64,000 nt of DNA from Proteles cristata cristata (lineage: Eukaryota > Chordata > Mammalia > Carnivora > Hyaenidae), in the NCBI GenBank assembly GCA_017311185.1, contig JAESUZ010005469.1, positions 1,242,001-1,306,000 on the forward strand, written 5' to 3'. This document shows positions 1 to 11,236 of the stretch, piece by piece; the stretch's first letter is position 1, and every line of letters starts with the position of its first letter. The notes beneath the pieces are model-generated. The model was given only the letters and a program-made list of their open reading frames with translations. It had not been told where the DNA came from and made no database searches. Made by a program: the position numbers and the translations under genes.

Positions 1-1044
1 AGAGAGACATTTGCATCTTCTCTAACCTCCTCCTGGGACTGCTGAGAGGACAAAAGTAATGATGGGAAAGATCTTTAGAAACTATGAACCATCTACAGTC
101 GCCATAAAGAAAATAATCTACAAACTACACATGCAGACGCACTTCTTACAAAAACCATCTGGGGTCCCAAGAAAGACCAATCTACTCCTGGTTTTCCATA
201 ACAGCGGACATGTCTAATAATCGGAGGAAGAGAAGAGCAAACAAACAGGAATGAAATCCATCGAAATCCCCAAACTTCACTGTACCAATTATTTTTTAGC
301 CTCTCCCAAACTGAATTTGGAAGCCAAGTCAGTGAATGGTACAATTCTTGGGAGCCACAGATTTGCCTCCTATTCGGATCCTCCTCACAGAGAATGCACT
401 CCCTCACCCCACCCCCCTCACTGGCACACCAGGTAGCAGAACACACCCCCCAGAACACACGCTCTTCCATGAACTTCACCTCTACTCTGAGCATCTGGAG
501 TCTCTGCCCATGTCGTATTTGGGTGCTCACTCTATTCTTCTACACAATCCCTTATATGCCTAGGGATCACTACTCACACTGCTTATTTCTTACTTATTAT
601 TAGTCCCTTTTCTTCAACCACCTTCTCGGAAGCTCACGATTCATTATTCATTAACAATTCATCCAGTCAACAAGAATTTACTGAGTATTTACTTGATACC
701 AGTATGGCGCTTGGTGTCAAGAATATAGGGGTCCATAAGACAACATTCCCAACTCAAGGAGCTTCTGCCTCATTGTCCCTTTCTCGATGCCATCTTTGGT
801 TTCTCTATGTACTTCTAAAGTGCACCTAAGCTGAGCACACCTCTCCAGTGAGAGGAGACCCTCTATAAATTGGAAAGAAAGCAAAGTTTGTGTCATGTGG
901 AAACCTCCAATTGAATGTGGCTAACTCCATCCTTCAGGCCCATCAGGCAGAATCCATCCCTCCCTCACCTGGTCTCCCACAGACTCATACACACTTTTAC
1001 TACATAATGTTTTTAATTGTTTGTTTGCATGTCTCTCTCTCCCC
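1..1044. other. Unique non-coding stretch
   Basis: No coding region or young repeat is visible. Short open frames on both strands overlap each other, show no domain and have no splice-like organisation. Around 655-735 the text resembles the 'tcaacaa-tttactgagtatttact' pattern common in very old mammalian repeats, but it is too decayed to assign. Confidence 0.6.
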
Positions 1045-1178
1045 AACATACTTTGGTCTTTTTAGGCTTGGACATCCTGCTCATCTTACTCATGCCTGAG
1101 TCCCAAGCACATAACAAAGGCTTGGTACTTGGCTGGTATTCAGTAAGGGTTCATGGGATAAATGAATGAATGAATTTG
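1045..1178 (+). mobile_element. LINE-2 (L2) 3' end fragment
   Basis: The segment ends in a 'cccaagcacataaca...ggtattcagtaagggttcatggg...aatgaatgaatga' pattern. This matches the typical L2 3' terminus (…AGCACATAGTAGGTGCTCAATAAA… followed by short TGAA repeats). It is old and diverged, with no coding capacity. The left boundary is uncertain. Confidence 0.55.
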
Positions 1179-1333
1179 TTTCTCTTTACTCTCTATCCAA
1201 AACCTTCTCCTTTTTCTCCCTTCTTTTCTATCAGCTCTAGCCCCAGCCTACCATCCAGGGAGAGAGTGTTGCTAAGTGGTTATCAGCACAGACTCTCCTT
1301 GGAGTGTTTTGGGGTTGGTCTCTATTGGCTTGC

Positions 1334-1351
1334 AAGAGCAGATCATTAAAT
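1334..1351 (+). repeat. Left target-site duplication of the 2.5 kb L1
   Basis: The 18-base word aagagcagatcattaaat occurs here and again at 3859-3876, exactly bracketing the truncated L1. This is direct evidence for target-primed reverse transcription at an A/T-rich L1 endonuclease site. The identity of the copies suggests a fairly recent insertion. Confidence 0.93.
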
Positions 1352-3569
1352 GCAAAAATTCTCAACAAGATTCTTGCAAATCGAATCCAGCAGCATATCA
1401 AAAGAATCATCCACCAAGATCAAGTGGGATTCATTCCTGGGTTACAGGACTGGTTCAATATTCGCAAATCAATCAATGTGATACATCATATCAATAAAAG
1501 AAAAGATAAAAATCATATAATCCTGTCAATAGATGCAGAAAAAGCATTTGACAAAATACAGCATCCCTTCTTAATAAAGACTCTCGAGAAAGTTGGGATA
1601 GAAGGAACCTACTTAAACATCATCAAAGCCATCTATGAGAAGCCTTCAGCTAACATCATCCTCAACGGGGAAAAACTCAGAGCTTTCCCCCTGAGATCAG
1701 GAACACGACAGGGATGCCCACTCTCACCACTGCTGTTTAACATAGTGCTGGAAGTCCTAGCATCATCCATCAGACACCAAAAGGAAATCAAAGGCATCAG
1801 AATTGGCAAAGAGGAAGTCAAACTTTCACTCTTCGCAGATGACATGATACTCTACATAGAAAACCCGACAGACTCCACCAGAAGCCTACTAGAACTGATC
1901 CAAGAATTCAGCCAAGTTGCAGGGTACAAAATCAACGTACAGAAATCGGTTGCATTTTTATACACCAACAATGAAGCAACAGAAAGAGAAATCAAGAAAC
2001 TGATCCCATTCACAATTGCACAAAAAACCATAAAATACCTCGGAATAAACCTAACCAAGGATACAAGAGATCTGTATGATGAAAACTATAGAAAACTTAT
2101 GAAGGAAATTGAAGAAGACACAAAGAAATGGAAAACATTCCATGCTCATGGATAGGAAGAATAAATATAGTTAAGATGTCATTACTACCTAAGGCACTCT
2201 ACACATTCAATGCAATTCCAATCAAAATTGCACCAGCATACTTCTCAAAACTAGAACAAACTATCCAAAAATTTGTATGGAACCACAAAAGACCCCGAAT
2301 AGCCAAAGTAATCCTGAAAAATAAAACCAAAACGGAGGGATCACCATCCCAGACTTTAGCCTCTACTACAAAGCTGTCATCATCAAGACAGTATGGTATT
2401 GGCACAAAAACAGACACATAGACCAATGGAACAGAATTGAGAACTCAGAAGTGGACCCAAAAGTATATAGCCAACTAATCTTTGACAAAGCAGGAAAGAA
2501 TATCCGATGGAAAAAAGACAGCCTTTTTAACAGATGGTGTTGGGAGAACTGGACAGCAACATGCAGAAGAATGAAACTAGATCATTTTCTCACACCATGC
2601 ACAAAAATAAACTCAAAATGGATAAAGGACCTGAACGTGAGACAGGAAACTATCAACACCCTAGAGGAGAAAGCAGGAAACAACCTCCTTGACCTCCACC
2701 GCAGCAACTTCTTACTTGACACATCCCCAAAAGCAAGGGAATTAAGAGCAAAAATAAACTGTTGGGACCTCCTCAAGATTAAAAGCTTCTGCACAGCCAA
2801 GGAAACAACCCATGAAACTAATAGGCAACCAACCGAATGGGAAAAGATAGTTGCAAATGACATATCAGATAAAGGGTTGATATCCAGAATCTACAAGGAA
2901 CTCACCAAACTACACGCCTGAAAAACAAACAACCCAGTGAAGAAATGGGCAGAAGATATGAACAGACACTTCTCCAAAGAGGACATCCAGATGGCCAACA
3001 GACACATGAAACGATGCTCAGCATCGCTCCTCATCAGGGAAATACAAATCAAAACCACACTGAGATACCACCTCACGCCAGTCAGAGTGGCTAAAATGAG
3101 CAAATCAGAGAACTCTAGATGCTGGCGAGGATGTGGAGAAACGGGCACCCTCCTACACTGTTGGTGGGAATGTAAACTGGTACAGCCCCTCTGGAAAACA
3201 GTGTGGAGGTTCCTCAGGAAACTAACAATAGAACTCCCCTAGGACCCAGCAATAGCACTGCTAGGAATTTACCCAAGGGATACAGAAATGCTGATGCATA
3301 GGAGCACATGTACCCCAATGTTCATAGCAGCACTCTCCACAATAGCTAAAACCTGGAAAGAGCCTAAGTGTCCATCAACAGATGAATGGATCAAGAAGAT
3401 GTGGTTTATCTATACCATGGAATACTACATGGCAATGAGAAACAATGAAATCTGGCCATGTGTAGCAACATGGATGGACCTTGAGGGTGTTATGCTGAGC
3501 GAAATAAGTCAGGCAGAGAAAGACAAATATCATATGTGTGCACGTATAGGAGGATTAGGAGGAGCTTAA
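1352..3569 (+). pseudogene. L1 ORF2 remnant: reverse transcriptase and C-terminal region, broken
   Basis: Encodes the C-terminal two-thirds of L1 ORF2p, which in intact elements copies L1 RNA into the target site in the nucleus. Visible RT motifs: SIDAEKAFD (first Asp codon 1532-1534, second Asp 1550-1552), the [12 protein letters not shown] block near 1708-1743, and catalytic FADD at 1832-1843. The C-terminal region survives in the later frame ([16 protein letters not shown] near 2943; KEPKCPSTDEW near 3357; EISQAEKDKYHM near 3498). Lesions relative to the family pattern: a one-base loss in an A-run near 2130-2134 (frame 2 to frame 1), another near 2331-2334 (frame 1 to frame 3), TGA at 2919-2921 and TAG at 3240-3242. 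The terminal stop is TAA at 3567-3569. The N-terminal endonuclease is absent through 5' truncation. The RT motifs are intact but the protein cannot be made. Confidence 0.93.
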
Positions 3570-3766
3570 CAGAGGACCAAGGGGGAGAAGAAGGGCAGAA
3601 ATGGTGGGGGAAAGGGGGAGAGGCAAACCATGAGAGACTCTTGAATGCTGACAAAAACTGAGGACTGGTGGATGTGGGGGGGAGGAGGGGTGGGCATGGA
3701 GGAGGGCACTTGTGGGGATGAGCACTGGGTGTTATGTGGAAACTAATTTGACAATAAACTATTTGT
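3570..3766 (+). repeat. L1 3' UTR with G-rich polypurine tract
   Basis: Non-coding tail of the same L1. It contains several runs of three to seven G (for example around 3604-3624 and 3674-3697), a known feature of mammalian L1 3' UTRs that can form G-quadruplexes. It ends with an AATAAA at about 3753 just before the first A-run. Confidence 0.85.
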
Positions 3767-3858
3767 AAAAAAAAAAAAAAAACCCAAAATAAAAAATAAA
3801 GACATTTTTTAAAAGTTTAAAATAAAAAAATAAACATGAAAAAATTAATAAAAAAAAA

Positions 3859-3876
3859 AAGAGCAGATCATTAAAT
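3859..3876 (+). repeat. Right target-site duplication of the 2.5 kb L1
   Basis: Second copy of aagagcagatcattaaat (first at 1334-1351). Its first two A bases merge with the L1 A-tail. Confidence 0.93.
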
Positions 3877-4059
3877 ATTCAGGAGTTTTAGGAGCTGATT
3901 TTAAGCTGTTGATAACTTGAAGTTGGTTGTGGTGGGAGTATTTACACAATGGAAATCAATAAATAAATGGTGCACATCAAGATTTAGGGGTTTGTTTTTG
4001 TTTTGGTTGGTTTTAGTTTTAGTTTTTGTTTTTTTGTTTTGAGAGCCTGCTTGTCTGCA

Positions 4060-4302
4060 CACCACTGTTCTGATTTAGCCAGACCTGGATTTGTGGCTCA
4101 GCTCTACCACTCATTAATTGTGCAGCCTTGGACAACTTGCTTGATATCTCTAATACTGTTCCTTCATCTATAAAGTGAGGGTGATAATTGTGGCTTCACA
4201 GGGTTATGATGAGAATTAAGTGACCTAATGTGTATAAAGTGCTTCACACAGCTCTCCATACACAGTAAGTGTCCAGTAAGACTGATGTATTAGTATTTAT
4301 AC
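4060..4302 (+). mobile_element. MIR SINE, nearly full length
   Basis: Matches the MIR order: 'agccagacctggattt', 'ctctaccactcattaattgtgcagccttgga', 'ccttcatctataaagtgagg', 'cacagggttatgatgagaattaa', 'tgtataaagtgcttcacaca'. Ancient tRNA-derived SINE, strongly diverged and immobile. Confidence 0.85.
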
Positions 4303-4559
4303 TTATCTCAGTATTATTCCCTGGCTTTCAGTTAATGTGTTATTTCATCCAGTTTGTCATACTTATTTTCTTATTGCCTAAATGATTTGTGACAACTTAA
4401 AAAAAGCAAAAGCCATAAAATAGAAAAGATAAATTAAAAATCAAGATAAGGGAAAATAAAAATTATGACACAAAGTGACAACACTATCATGATTGGAGAG
4501 AATCTTATGGGCCGAGGCTCACTAGAGGGTTTGTTGGAACATCTTAAGGTGTTACCAGC

Positions 4560-4775
4560 AGAGCCACGAAGGGTCAGAGTGGAAGGGGCGTCAGAGATCT
4601 TCTGGTCCAAGCCCTCACTTTGCCGATGGAAACTGAGGTAGGCATGCAGGAAGGAATAATTTCTTGAGCACTTAGAGGCACAATTGCAGATGCTTTCACT
4701 TTCATCATCTCCATGGCATTCCATTTCACTGATGAAGCCATGAAGACAAGGGACATAACAGGCCTTTCCCAATGC
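4560..4775 (-). mobile_element. Probable MIR-family fragment(s)
   Basis: Reads 'gagatcttctggtccaagccctcactttgccgatgg...aaactgagg', then 'gagcacttagaggc...gatgctttcac...catttcactgatga', patterns seen in reverse-oriented MIR copies. Two pieces may be present. Assignment is tentative. Confidence 0.45.
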
Positions 4776-5849
4776 CACCAGGCTGGTGGTGGCAGGAACG
4801 AAATTAGGACTCAGATTCCCATTGCCCGCTCCTCTCCCCTCATGTCTCAGGGAACCATGCTGTCTCCCAACTGCAGGGAGATCCAGTTGGTGATAACAGC
4901 TTCCTGAAGATCAAACGGTCTCTCAAGATCCAACTGAATCCTACTCAAAACGGAGAAACTGCAGACTGTGTGATGCAGGGGACTTCCCTGGGAATTTCCT
5001 GGGTCTGACTGTGACATTTGAAAGAATGACAAGCAGAAACCCAGTGGCAAGAACAGCTGCTCCTGCATAAAACACATCCTCATTCTGTGTTGGCCTTGGA
5101 AAAGAGAGCTGTGTTCTTCATTCATATTCCTCTGAGGTCCACTCCGAAGTGCACGTCTTTTCCTGCTGTCCTTGTAACTCGAATTCTTTTTTCCCCTAAC
5201 TTCTACCAACAGCTTCAACTTCCTTCTTCACAAAACCTTTTGTTAGAGTGGGCTGTAGGCGCTGAAATTAAATCTTTTTTCCCCTTCCTCTTCATCTGAA
5301 AGACGCAGTACCGAGCCAGAAAGGGGCTAGAAAGCCATCCGTGGATTGACATGGAAGGGCAAGGAAGAAGCTGCATTATCCACAAAGTGAACGGCTCCCC
5401 GACCTAGGGAGGGTTGGAAGTAACGTCTCATTTACTAGTCTCCCCCCCCTTGTGTGGCAGCAAGCGGCCCAGCCTGGAGGGTCTGTTTTATGGGGATCGT
5501 GTTATTGCTCTCAGCGCTGTAGCTGACCTCACAGCAAATAAACACGTCAGTCACTTCTCAAGTCACCGCTCCCAGGTGTGGCACGGAGGCACCCTGCACC
5601 GATCCTGTGGCTTCCTTTTCCCCACCTACACTCAGAAGTGGCTCTCAAAACCCCCGTGTCTGTGCTCACAGCCCCCTCTCCTTCTCCAGATCGTCTGTCA
5701 CATCTGCCCCAGGTCTCATCAAGTGGACCTACACTGCCATCCGAGTGGCGGGGCAAGGCACCAGCCTTCAGAGAAAGTTCTAGATAATAAAGAAGACCCT
5801 GAAAGGAAGAAAACCAATACACAATTAAATACAAATTGTCTATTATAAT
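4776..5849. other. Unique stretch without recognisable gene or repeat
   Basis: No transposon signature seen. Several overlapping short open frames lie on both strands (longest 144 codons, 5414-5848) with no recognisable domain and no supporting features. Treated as non-coding. Confidence 0.55.
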
Positions 5850-5895
5850 ACACACACATACACACACACACACATATACACTCATATATATAATT
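5850..5895. repeat. Interrupted CA / AT microsatellite
   Basis: Imperfect (CA)n with TA interruptions grading into ATATAT. Confidence 0.85.
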
Positions 5896-6285
5896 AATTT
5901 CACTCAAAAGTCAGGTTGGCGCTTTTTCCGTACTATTTTTTTTCCCAGGTTTTCTTAAATGTGTTTTTTATTATTTGTTTTTCATACAGCAGAATTAACT
6001 GCTCCAGACTTAATCCCAGGTGGGTTTAACCACAGGCACCATCATTCTGCCACCTGTTTGAGTGAGCTTGGGTAACACTGACTCGTCCCTAAGCTTTTAA
6101 ATGAGGCAAGTATGATGAAAAAGAAGACCTACCACCAGAAATCAAAGAAAACCTCCATAAGCCAAGTGGAAAGCCAAACTCCAAGTGCTATTCGCCTTGC
6201 CCATCATGTAGAAGCCCTCTCCAGATTGTTCCCCTCCAGACACTGATCTGGCGATGTCTATGTTTGGTCTGTTGTTCCTCTTGAA
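5896..6285. other. Unique stretch
   Basis: No repeat or coding signal recognised. Confidence 0.5.
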
Positions 6286-6425
6286 GATTCATATGGATTC
6301 CAACTCCCCCACTCACCGCCTCTGTGACCGTAGGCAAGTCACCTCCACCCTTTAAGGGTAAAAGGGGAATATTAATACCTGCCTTCCATACTTCCCATAA
6401 CAAAGACAAATGTGCTTCGGGAACA
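6286..6425 (+). mobile_element. MIR fragment
   Basis: Contains 'gattccaactcccccactcaccgcctctgtgaccgtaggcaagtcac' followed by a decayed 'gtaaaaggggaatattaatacctgcc', which is the central MIR order. Old and partial. Confidence 0.7.
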
Positions 6426-8690
6426 ATATGGGGTAGAAAAATGGCAGCTATTGTTATTGTGATAAGACCAAAAGTGAGATAAAACATGTGGTTCTTGGTT
6501 CTGAACGCACTTTTTGCACAGCTAGCTGTGAGGCCGCCATGGAGGTGGAACAGGCTGACCTCCACGTCCGTGGGAGAATGCTCCGTCTTAGGAGGAGACA
6601 AGCAATGCATTGTGGGAAAGCCACAGCTTGCCCATGGTCCAGAGAACCAACATGAAACCACACTCTTTAGAAAGGGTTGCGTGCACGCCCGGAACAAAAA
6701 GAATTCAAACACTTGGGCTCACTCCGGAACTGTTTTCCCAGGCCAACCCTGGGACCTTTCCTGGGGGTTTACTTTGCTCGTTACTTGAGAGAAATAGGAA
6801 GCACAGCTGAGACGATTATAACTCTATTCTCAAGGTGAAACAACAGCTCTGGTTTGGCGTGTGTTTCATTCCCACCTCTCCCTCAGGCGTTACCTGAAGT
6901 ATCCCGAGGGAAACAGGGCCGGGAGTCGGTATCTTCACAGGCCCGTTACAAGGTCCTTTTGTGTTCTGCTTCTCAAGTGTCTGAGCCTGTAACTTAAAAC
7001 TACAACTGGTAAAGTACCTCTTTAGGCAGGAGTGCCATTGAAAATTCATTACCGCCTGCCCTGAGAGCCAGGGAGAAGGCAAACACGCGTGTGGGTAAGG
7101 CCCTCACACTTCCAAACATGTCTGGGCCGGGTGAGGGTGGCCCGTGCAGGCCCGCAGGGTAACGGGCAAGGGGCTGAGAAATGGAGGGAGGAGAGAGGCA
7201 GGCAAGTGTTCTCACGGTGGACGGTGAGGGGAGAGTGGAAGCATGTGGTCATGCGGAGAGAGGAAAGAAAGATGAATGGGGCCTGAGTCAGTCATAGGCT
7301 AAAGCAAACAGGAAGGTTTTAAAGTGAGATTTGAGGAGAGGAAGTGGTTCTGAGCAAGGGAGGGAGAGAGTTCCAGAGATCTGTCTTGGAAGAGAGCTAC
7401 TCTTCATTTTTTTGGATAGTCCTCCTCATGTGAATATTTCTTGGCCGTTCTGACAGACGAGTGAACCAATTTATTATTATTATTTTTTTAAATCACAACT
7501 GGCTCCAACCTCTCCCTAGAACTTGAACCAAAAAGGATAGAGACTTTAGGCTTGAAAACATTCAGCAGATTCATTTGTGTTAAGTTGCGCTGTGGCCTGC
7601 TGCTCTTAACAAACACTCAGGGCCACCAGTGAAGAGAGCGTGGGGAGGGGGGCGGGGAGCCCCCCGGCCCCTGTTCGGCTGAAGTCATCTCGCTCATACT
7701 GTGTCCACTGCCCCTCAGTGATCCAGGGAACGCCATCCCAGGAGAGCTCAGTACCTTTCTAAATCTCTCTAAATTTCCAGATGTAGAATTCCGATTGGCT
7801 AACACCAGGAGGGGCTGTGTGTGGTGGAGGGAGGGAAGAGGGACGGAGTTTTAGGGGGGCTGGGGGTCCAGAGGAAGCTCACATGAAAGACAAGGGCCTT
7901 TTGTTTGGTATTCCATGAAAAGCATAAAGACACAGATCCAACCAAATGAAGGGTGACCTTTGATAGATGCAGTGCCTTGCTTCCTGTGAACTACTATTAG
8001 GACAGTTCTAGAAGCCCCCAAACAAAAACAAAACCAACTAACCAGGCAGACAAAAAACCCTTCATTGAAAGGACCTTAAAATAGCAAATCTTTCCACTTC
8101 CTTGGGGAAGACCTCCTTCCCAAGACAGGTTACCGGAAATCGTTCTGTCCGTATTGTGAAAGACGATAAAATCCTCTGGGCTTTGCCTTTACTTCATGTT
8201 TGGGAAATGAAACCTTCAGGACTTTATTTTTCACATCAGTAAAGTGGCATAACAAGCTTTGTTCCCAACTCAAATATATTTACTCACATGATTTGAGCTT
8301 GTGTAAAGATCTCAATGTGTTTGTTTACAAAAGAGTATTTTTCATAATAGCAAAAGTTGTTGCAGAATAACAACTAATGACATCCAGGTGATTGTTTCTT
8401 TCTAGTCTAAAACTGAACTCAGGTACAAATGAGCTTAACGCCGTATCATTGTTTTGGTGGTTTTTTTTGTTTTTTGTTTTTTTTTACTGATAATAGAAAA
8501 TAAACTATTTAAATAAAAACCCCAGCATTTTCCTGTGCTGTGTCCATAGTCTCTGATATGAAGTCAAATTTCACTTCTGTATTGTAATAAAATTCCAAAC
8601 CTTGATATTCATAAACACATTTTAAATATTTACATTATTTTAACAGCTTTATTGTGATATAATATGTTTCTTCATATTATTTTTGCACTT
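6426..8690. other. Unique stretch, 2.3 kb
   Basis: No recognisable gene or transposon. It includes a GC-rich section (about 6990-7290) and a G-rich run near 7639-7664 followed by a C-run, which could fold as a hairpin or quadruplex. A 174-codon minus frame at 6188-6712 overlaps the MIR and has no domain, so it is not called as a gene. Confidence 0.5.
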
Positions 8691-8702
8691 TAAAACTGCA
8701 CT

Positions 8703-8911
8703 GTCGCCTGGGTGGTTCAGTAGGTTAAGTGTCTGACTTCAGCTTAGGTCATGACTTCACGGTTTGTGAGTTGGAGCCCCGCATCAGGCTCTGTGCTGAC
8801 AGCCTGGAGACTGGAGCCTGCTTCAGATTCTGCGTCTCCCTCTCTCTTTGGCCCTCTCCTCCTTGCTCTCTCTCTCTCACACTCTCAAAAATCAATTAAC
8901 ATTTTTGAAAA
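8703..8911 (+). mobile_element. Feline tRNA-derived SINE (SINEC type)
   Basis: Starts at 'gtcgcctgggtgg', with a diverged A box (ggttcagtaggttaag), a B-box relic (gagttggagcccc), the 'caggctctgtgctgacagc' core, a CT-rich tract and a short A-rich tail. Many substitutions suggest an older copy. Possible imperfect duplication: aaactgcactgtc on the left and atgtgtactgtc on the right. Confidence 0.93.
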
Positions 8912-8914
8912 TGT

Positions 8915-9130
8915 GTACTGTCAAATACAGTAGTCACTAACCTCATATGGCTACTAAAATTTAAACTTAACTGTGTATAATTTAATACAATTAAAAATCC
9001 AGTTCCTGAGTCACAGTAATCATATTTCAAGTGCACAGCCACACACGTGGCTGGTGGCTTTGGATTAGACAGTACAAATAGAGCCTACTTCCATCACTGT
9101 AGAAAGCTCTATTGAGCAACAGTGTTCTAA
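8915..9130. mobile_element. hAT-like non-autonomous DNA transposon remnant
   Basis: The two ends are inverted relatives: 'gtactgtcaaatacagtagtcacta' style at the left, 'gaaagctctattgagcaacagtgtt' at the right. The interior has 'cacacgtggctggtggc', as in palindromic mammalian hAT MITEs whose ends read like CAGTGCTGTCCAATA. The SINE at 8703 sits at its left edge. Family name not assigned. Confidence 0.6.
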
Positions 9131-9430
9131 AATAATATATACTCATTACAAAAATCTGGAAAATACATAAAATCAAGAAAAAGATATATATATTTCTTAT
9201 TTTCCTATCCCCTAGAGAAAGCCACTATTAATATTTTGGCAGATTTTTTACAATGTTGGGGTTTTTTCCTGCACATCTGTTTTGTTTACATTACACGGCT
9301 TTGATCTATTGGATCTACAATGCCATAATCTGCCTTCTTAACTTTAAAATATAGGCATTCTTCTACATTATTTTCTGTTTCTCAGAAACATTTTCAGTGG
9401 CTGCAGAATACTTCATCAAGCAGAGGTACC
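9131..9430. mobile_element. Unassigned ancient LINE-like repeat
   Basis: Pattern 'aaaaatctggaaaatacataaaa...gaaagccactattaatattttgg...gcattcttctacattattttc...gtggctgcagaatacttcatc'. I recognise it as a common old interspersed repeat type but cannot name the family. Similar text recurs at 58800-59210 and 62765-63735. Confidence 0.45.
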
Positions 9431-9835
9431 ATTACCACAAAAAGAGCATGGGTTGGGACTTTTTTCATAAAATAAAGGTAAATTTTAAAAATTGATAGCA
9501 TTTGCTAGCTTTAAAAGGGGCTGGAGAAACTTCATTTTACAGAATTTTTTGCTCGCTTGTATTTTGCTAGAAACATTCACAAAATCCAATGGACCAAAGG
9601 GGTGGAGGCTTCCTTTCCCTTCTTGAGCTCCTAAAAATGGTGGAGGCCACAGGAGTGTCATCACACATGAGAACACCCATCTCCCACTACGTCCGAGCTG
9701 TGCTCACCAGATGCTACATAAGGGCAACATGCTTTAGAATGAGCATAATCATCCTGAAATTACATGTTTCATTTGCCAAAAGCTAACGCGAAAGGATTAT
9801 GTTCTTGAAGAGCATTCTCTCAGCAATATACCACG
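9431..9835. other. Unique stretch
   Basis: No gene or repeat recognised. Confidence 0.5.
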
Positions 9836-9912
9836 AGCCTCATAGGGCTGATGTGAGTAGCTGATGAGGTGATTTACCTGAAAGGGCCCCACACATTGCC
9901 TGGCACACGCTC
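9836..9912 (+). mobile_element. MIR 3' fragment
   Basis: 'gcctcatagggctgatgtgagtagc...acacattgcctggcacac' matches the 3' half of MIR. Confidence 0.6.
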
Positions 9913-9924
9913 TCTGGAAAGTTT

Positions 9925-11090
9925 CCAGAACCTTCACTCTTCTAGTTCTCCTTCCACACTGGCTGATCCTTCTCCGTTCTCTTTGCCGGATCCTTTCCAC
10001 TTCCTGAACTCTGAGTGTCCAGAGCCCCAGATTCTGCCTTTCAGCTTCACTCTATTAACATTCCCTCCCCGGCTGATCTCAGCCAGCTTCATGGCTTTAC
10101 CAACCATGGGGACCCCCAAACTGCTCTCTGCCTCCTGACCTCCCTCTGATCTCCACTCTCAAACACCTACCTGAACATCTCCTATGGGTATCCTAAAATT
10201 AAAAAGTAATTTTACATCGTTACGTCATTCCATCAAGCAAACCTTGGGGTTTGGGGGAAGCAGACTGTAAATTTTCAAAAACCTGGGGTCCTCCTTGCCC
10301 TCAGATTTCTCTAACATCCAGTTCATCATTAAATCCCATAAATTCTGCCTTCCCCACCTCCACTGCCCCTGCCCAAGTACCATTCTCTCTCTGCTTCTAC
10401 TAAGTGCCTCAGAGCTTCAAGGCTCCACTCTACCTCTTAGTCAGGGTGGTTCCACCCAACCCACATTCCCCAAGGTGTTTGGAAATAGCATTTAGGGTTT
10501 TCACAACAATGCTTGTCCCCTTTAATGCCTGGAGGATGAGAATCCTAAACACTTAGGACAATCCTTCACAGCTAATTATTATCCCCGCCCCCAGTGCCAA
10601 TAGCCCCCCCACTGGGAAGCCCTTGAATCTGTATGATCCTTTAAAAACTAAGTCAGGTGTGGTTTTGCCCCCCACTCCACTCAGGGTAAAATCCTAATTT
10701 CTTAACTATGACCTTGGAGGCCCCCTTTCCACTGTCACCTTCCAGGCCCCACTCCTCAGCCCCTCTCACTCTGTTACGCCCAACACGGCCTCTTGCTCTC
10801 CCTGACCTTGGCCTTCCCACTGGCTGCTCCATCTGCCTGGGGAGTCCCACCTGCCCTGCTTTCTGCACCCAGGCTTCTGCTCAAGGTCACCCCTTCAGAA
10901 GGCCTTTGCCAACCCTACAATAGACCTTTGCCAACACTTACAATAGACCCAAGCCCAGGAGCCGATCTATGTTGGTCTCCTTTGTTTTCTTTCTCCTCAT
11001 TAACATTTATTTACTTCTTCATTTGCATGCTGTCCCTCCTCCTGAATGTAAACTCTATGATGTCAGGAACTTGCTGCTGGGTGGTGGGCA
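9925..11090 (+). mobile_element. LINE-2 (L2), long 3' segment
   Basis: About 1.15 kb of L2. The left part (9925-10210) corresponds to the decayed RT region around the YADD box, in mixed frames ('gctgatctcagccagcttcatggctt'). The middle reads 'cctccactgcccctgcccaagtacca'. The right part has the 'cagggtaaaatcctaa', 'tctgcctgggg' and 'cctgaatgtaaactctatgatgtcagg' landmarks of the L2 3' region. No intact frame. A 22-23-bp tandem duplication lies at 10903-10947. Confidence 0.8.
10903..10947 (+). repeat. 22/23-bp tandem duplication inside L2
   Basis: Unit 1 is 10903-10924 (starts cctttgccaaccctacaat), unit 2 is 10925-10947 (starts cctttgccaacacttacaat). They differ by one indel and one substitution, so the duplication arose well after L2 insertion. 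Confidence 0.85.
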
Positions 11091-11236
11091 GTGTCCTTGT
11101 TCTCATCACTGTCACCTCCTGAGTCTAACCTGGAGCCTGGTGGAGAGAAATCCTGACAACACTAAGCAAACTTAGGGAGCACTTCCCATCTGCCAAACTC
11201 TGTTCTGAGTACTCTACATGCCCTGATTAAGCTTTT

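Larger units (their letters stand above)
1352..3858 (+). mobile_element. 5'-truncated LINE-1, carnivore type
   Basis: About 2.5 kb of L1 starting inside ORF2, in the reverse-transcriptase fingers region, and running to the 3' end. Order: decayed ORF2 (to 3569), then a purine/G-rich 3' UTR with the 'agcactgggtgttatg' and 'tttgacaataaa' signatures shared by cat L1 copies, then a first poly(A) at about 3767-3782. A further 70 bases of A/T-rich sequence with several AATAAA words follow, then a second A-run ending at 3860. It is flanked by an 18-bp duplication. 5' UTR, ORF1 and the endonuclease domain are missing, so it cannot move by itself. Confidence 0.95.

Noticed and set aside
5850..5895. CRISPR-like or direct-repeat array
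   Set aside because: Simple CA/TA microsatellite. No spacer structure anywhere in the window.
6188..6712. 174-codon open frame on the minus strand
   Set aside because: Overlaps a MIR and an opposing plus frame, with no domain, no signal peptide logic and no splice context. Length is within chance for 64 kb.
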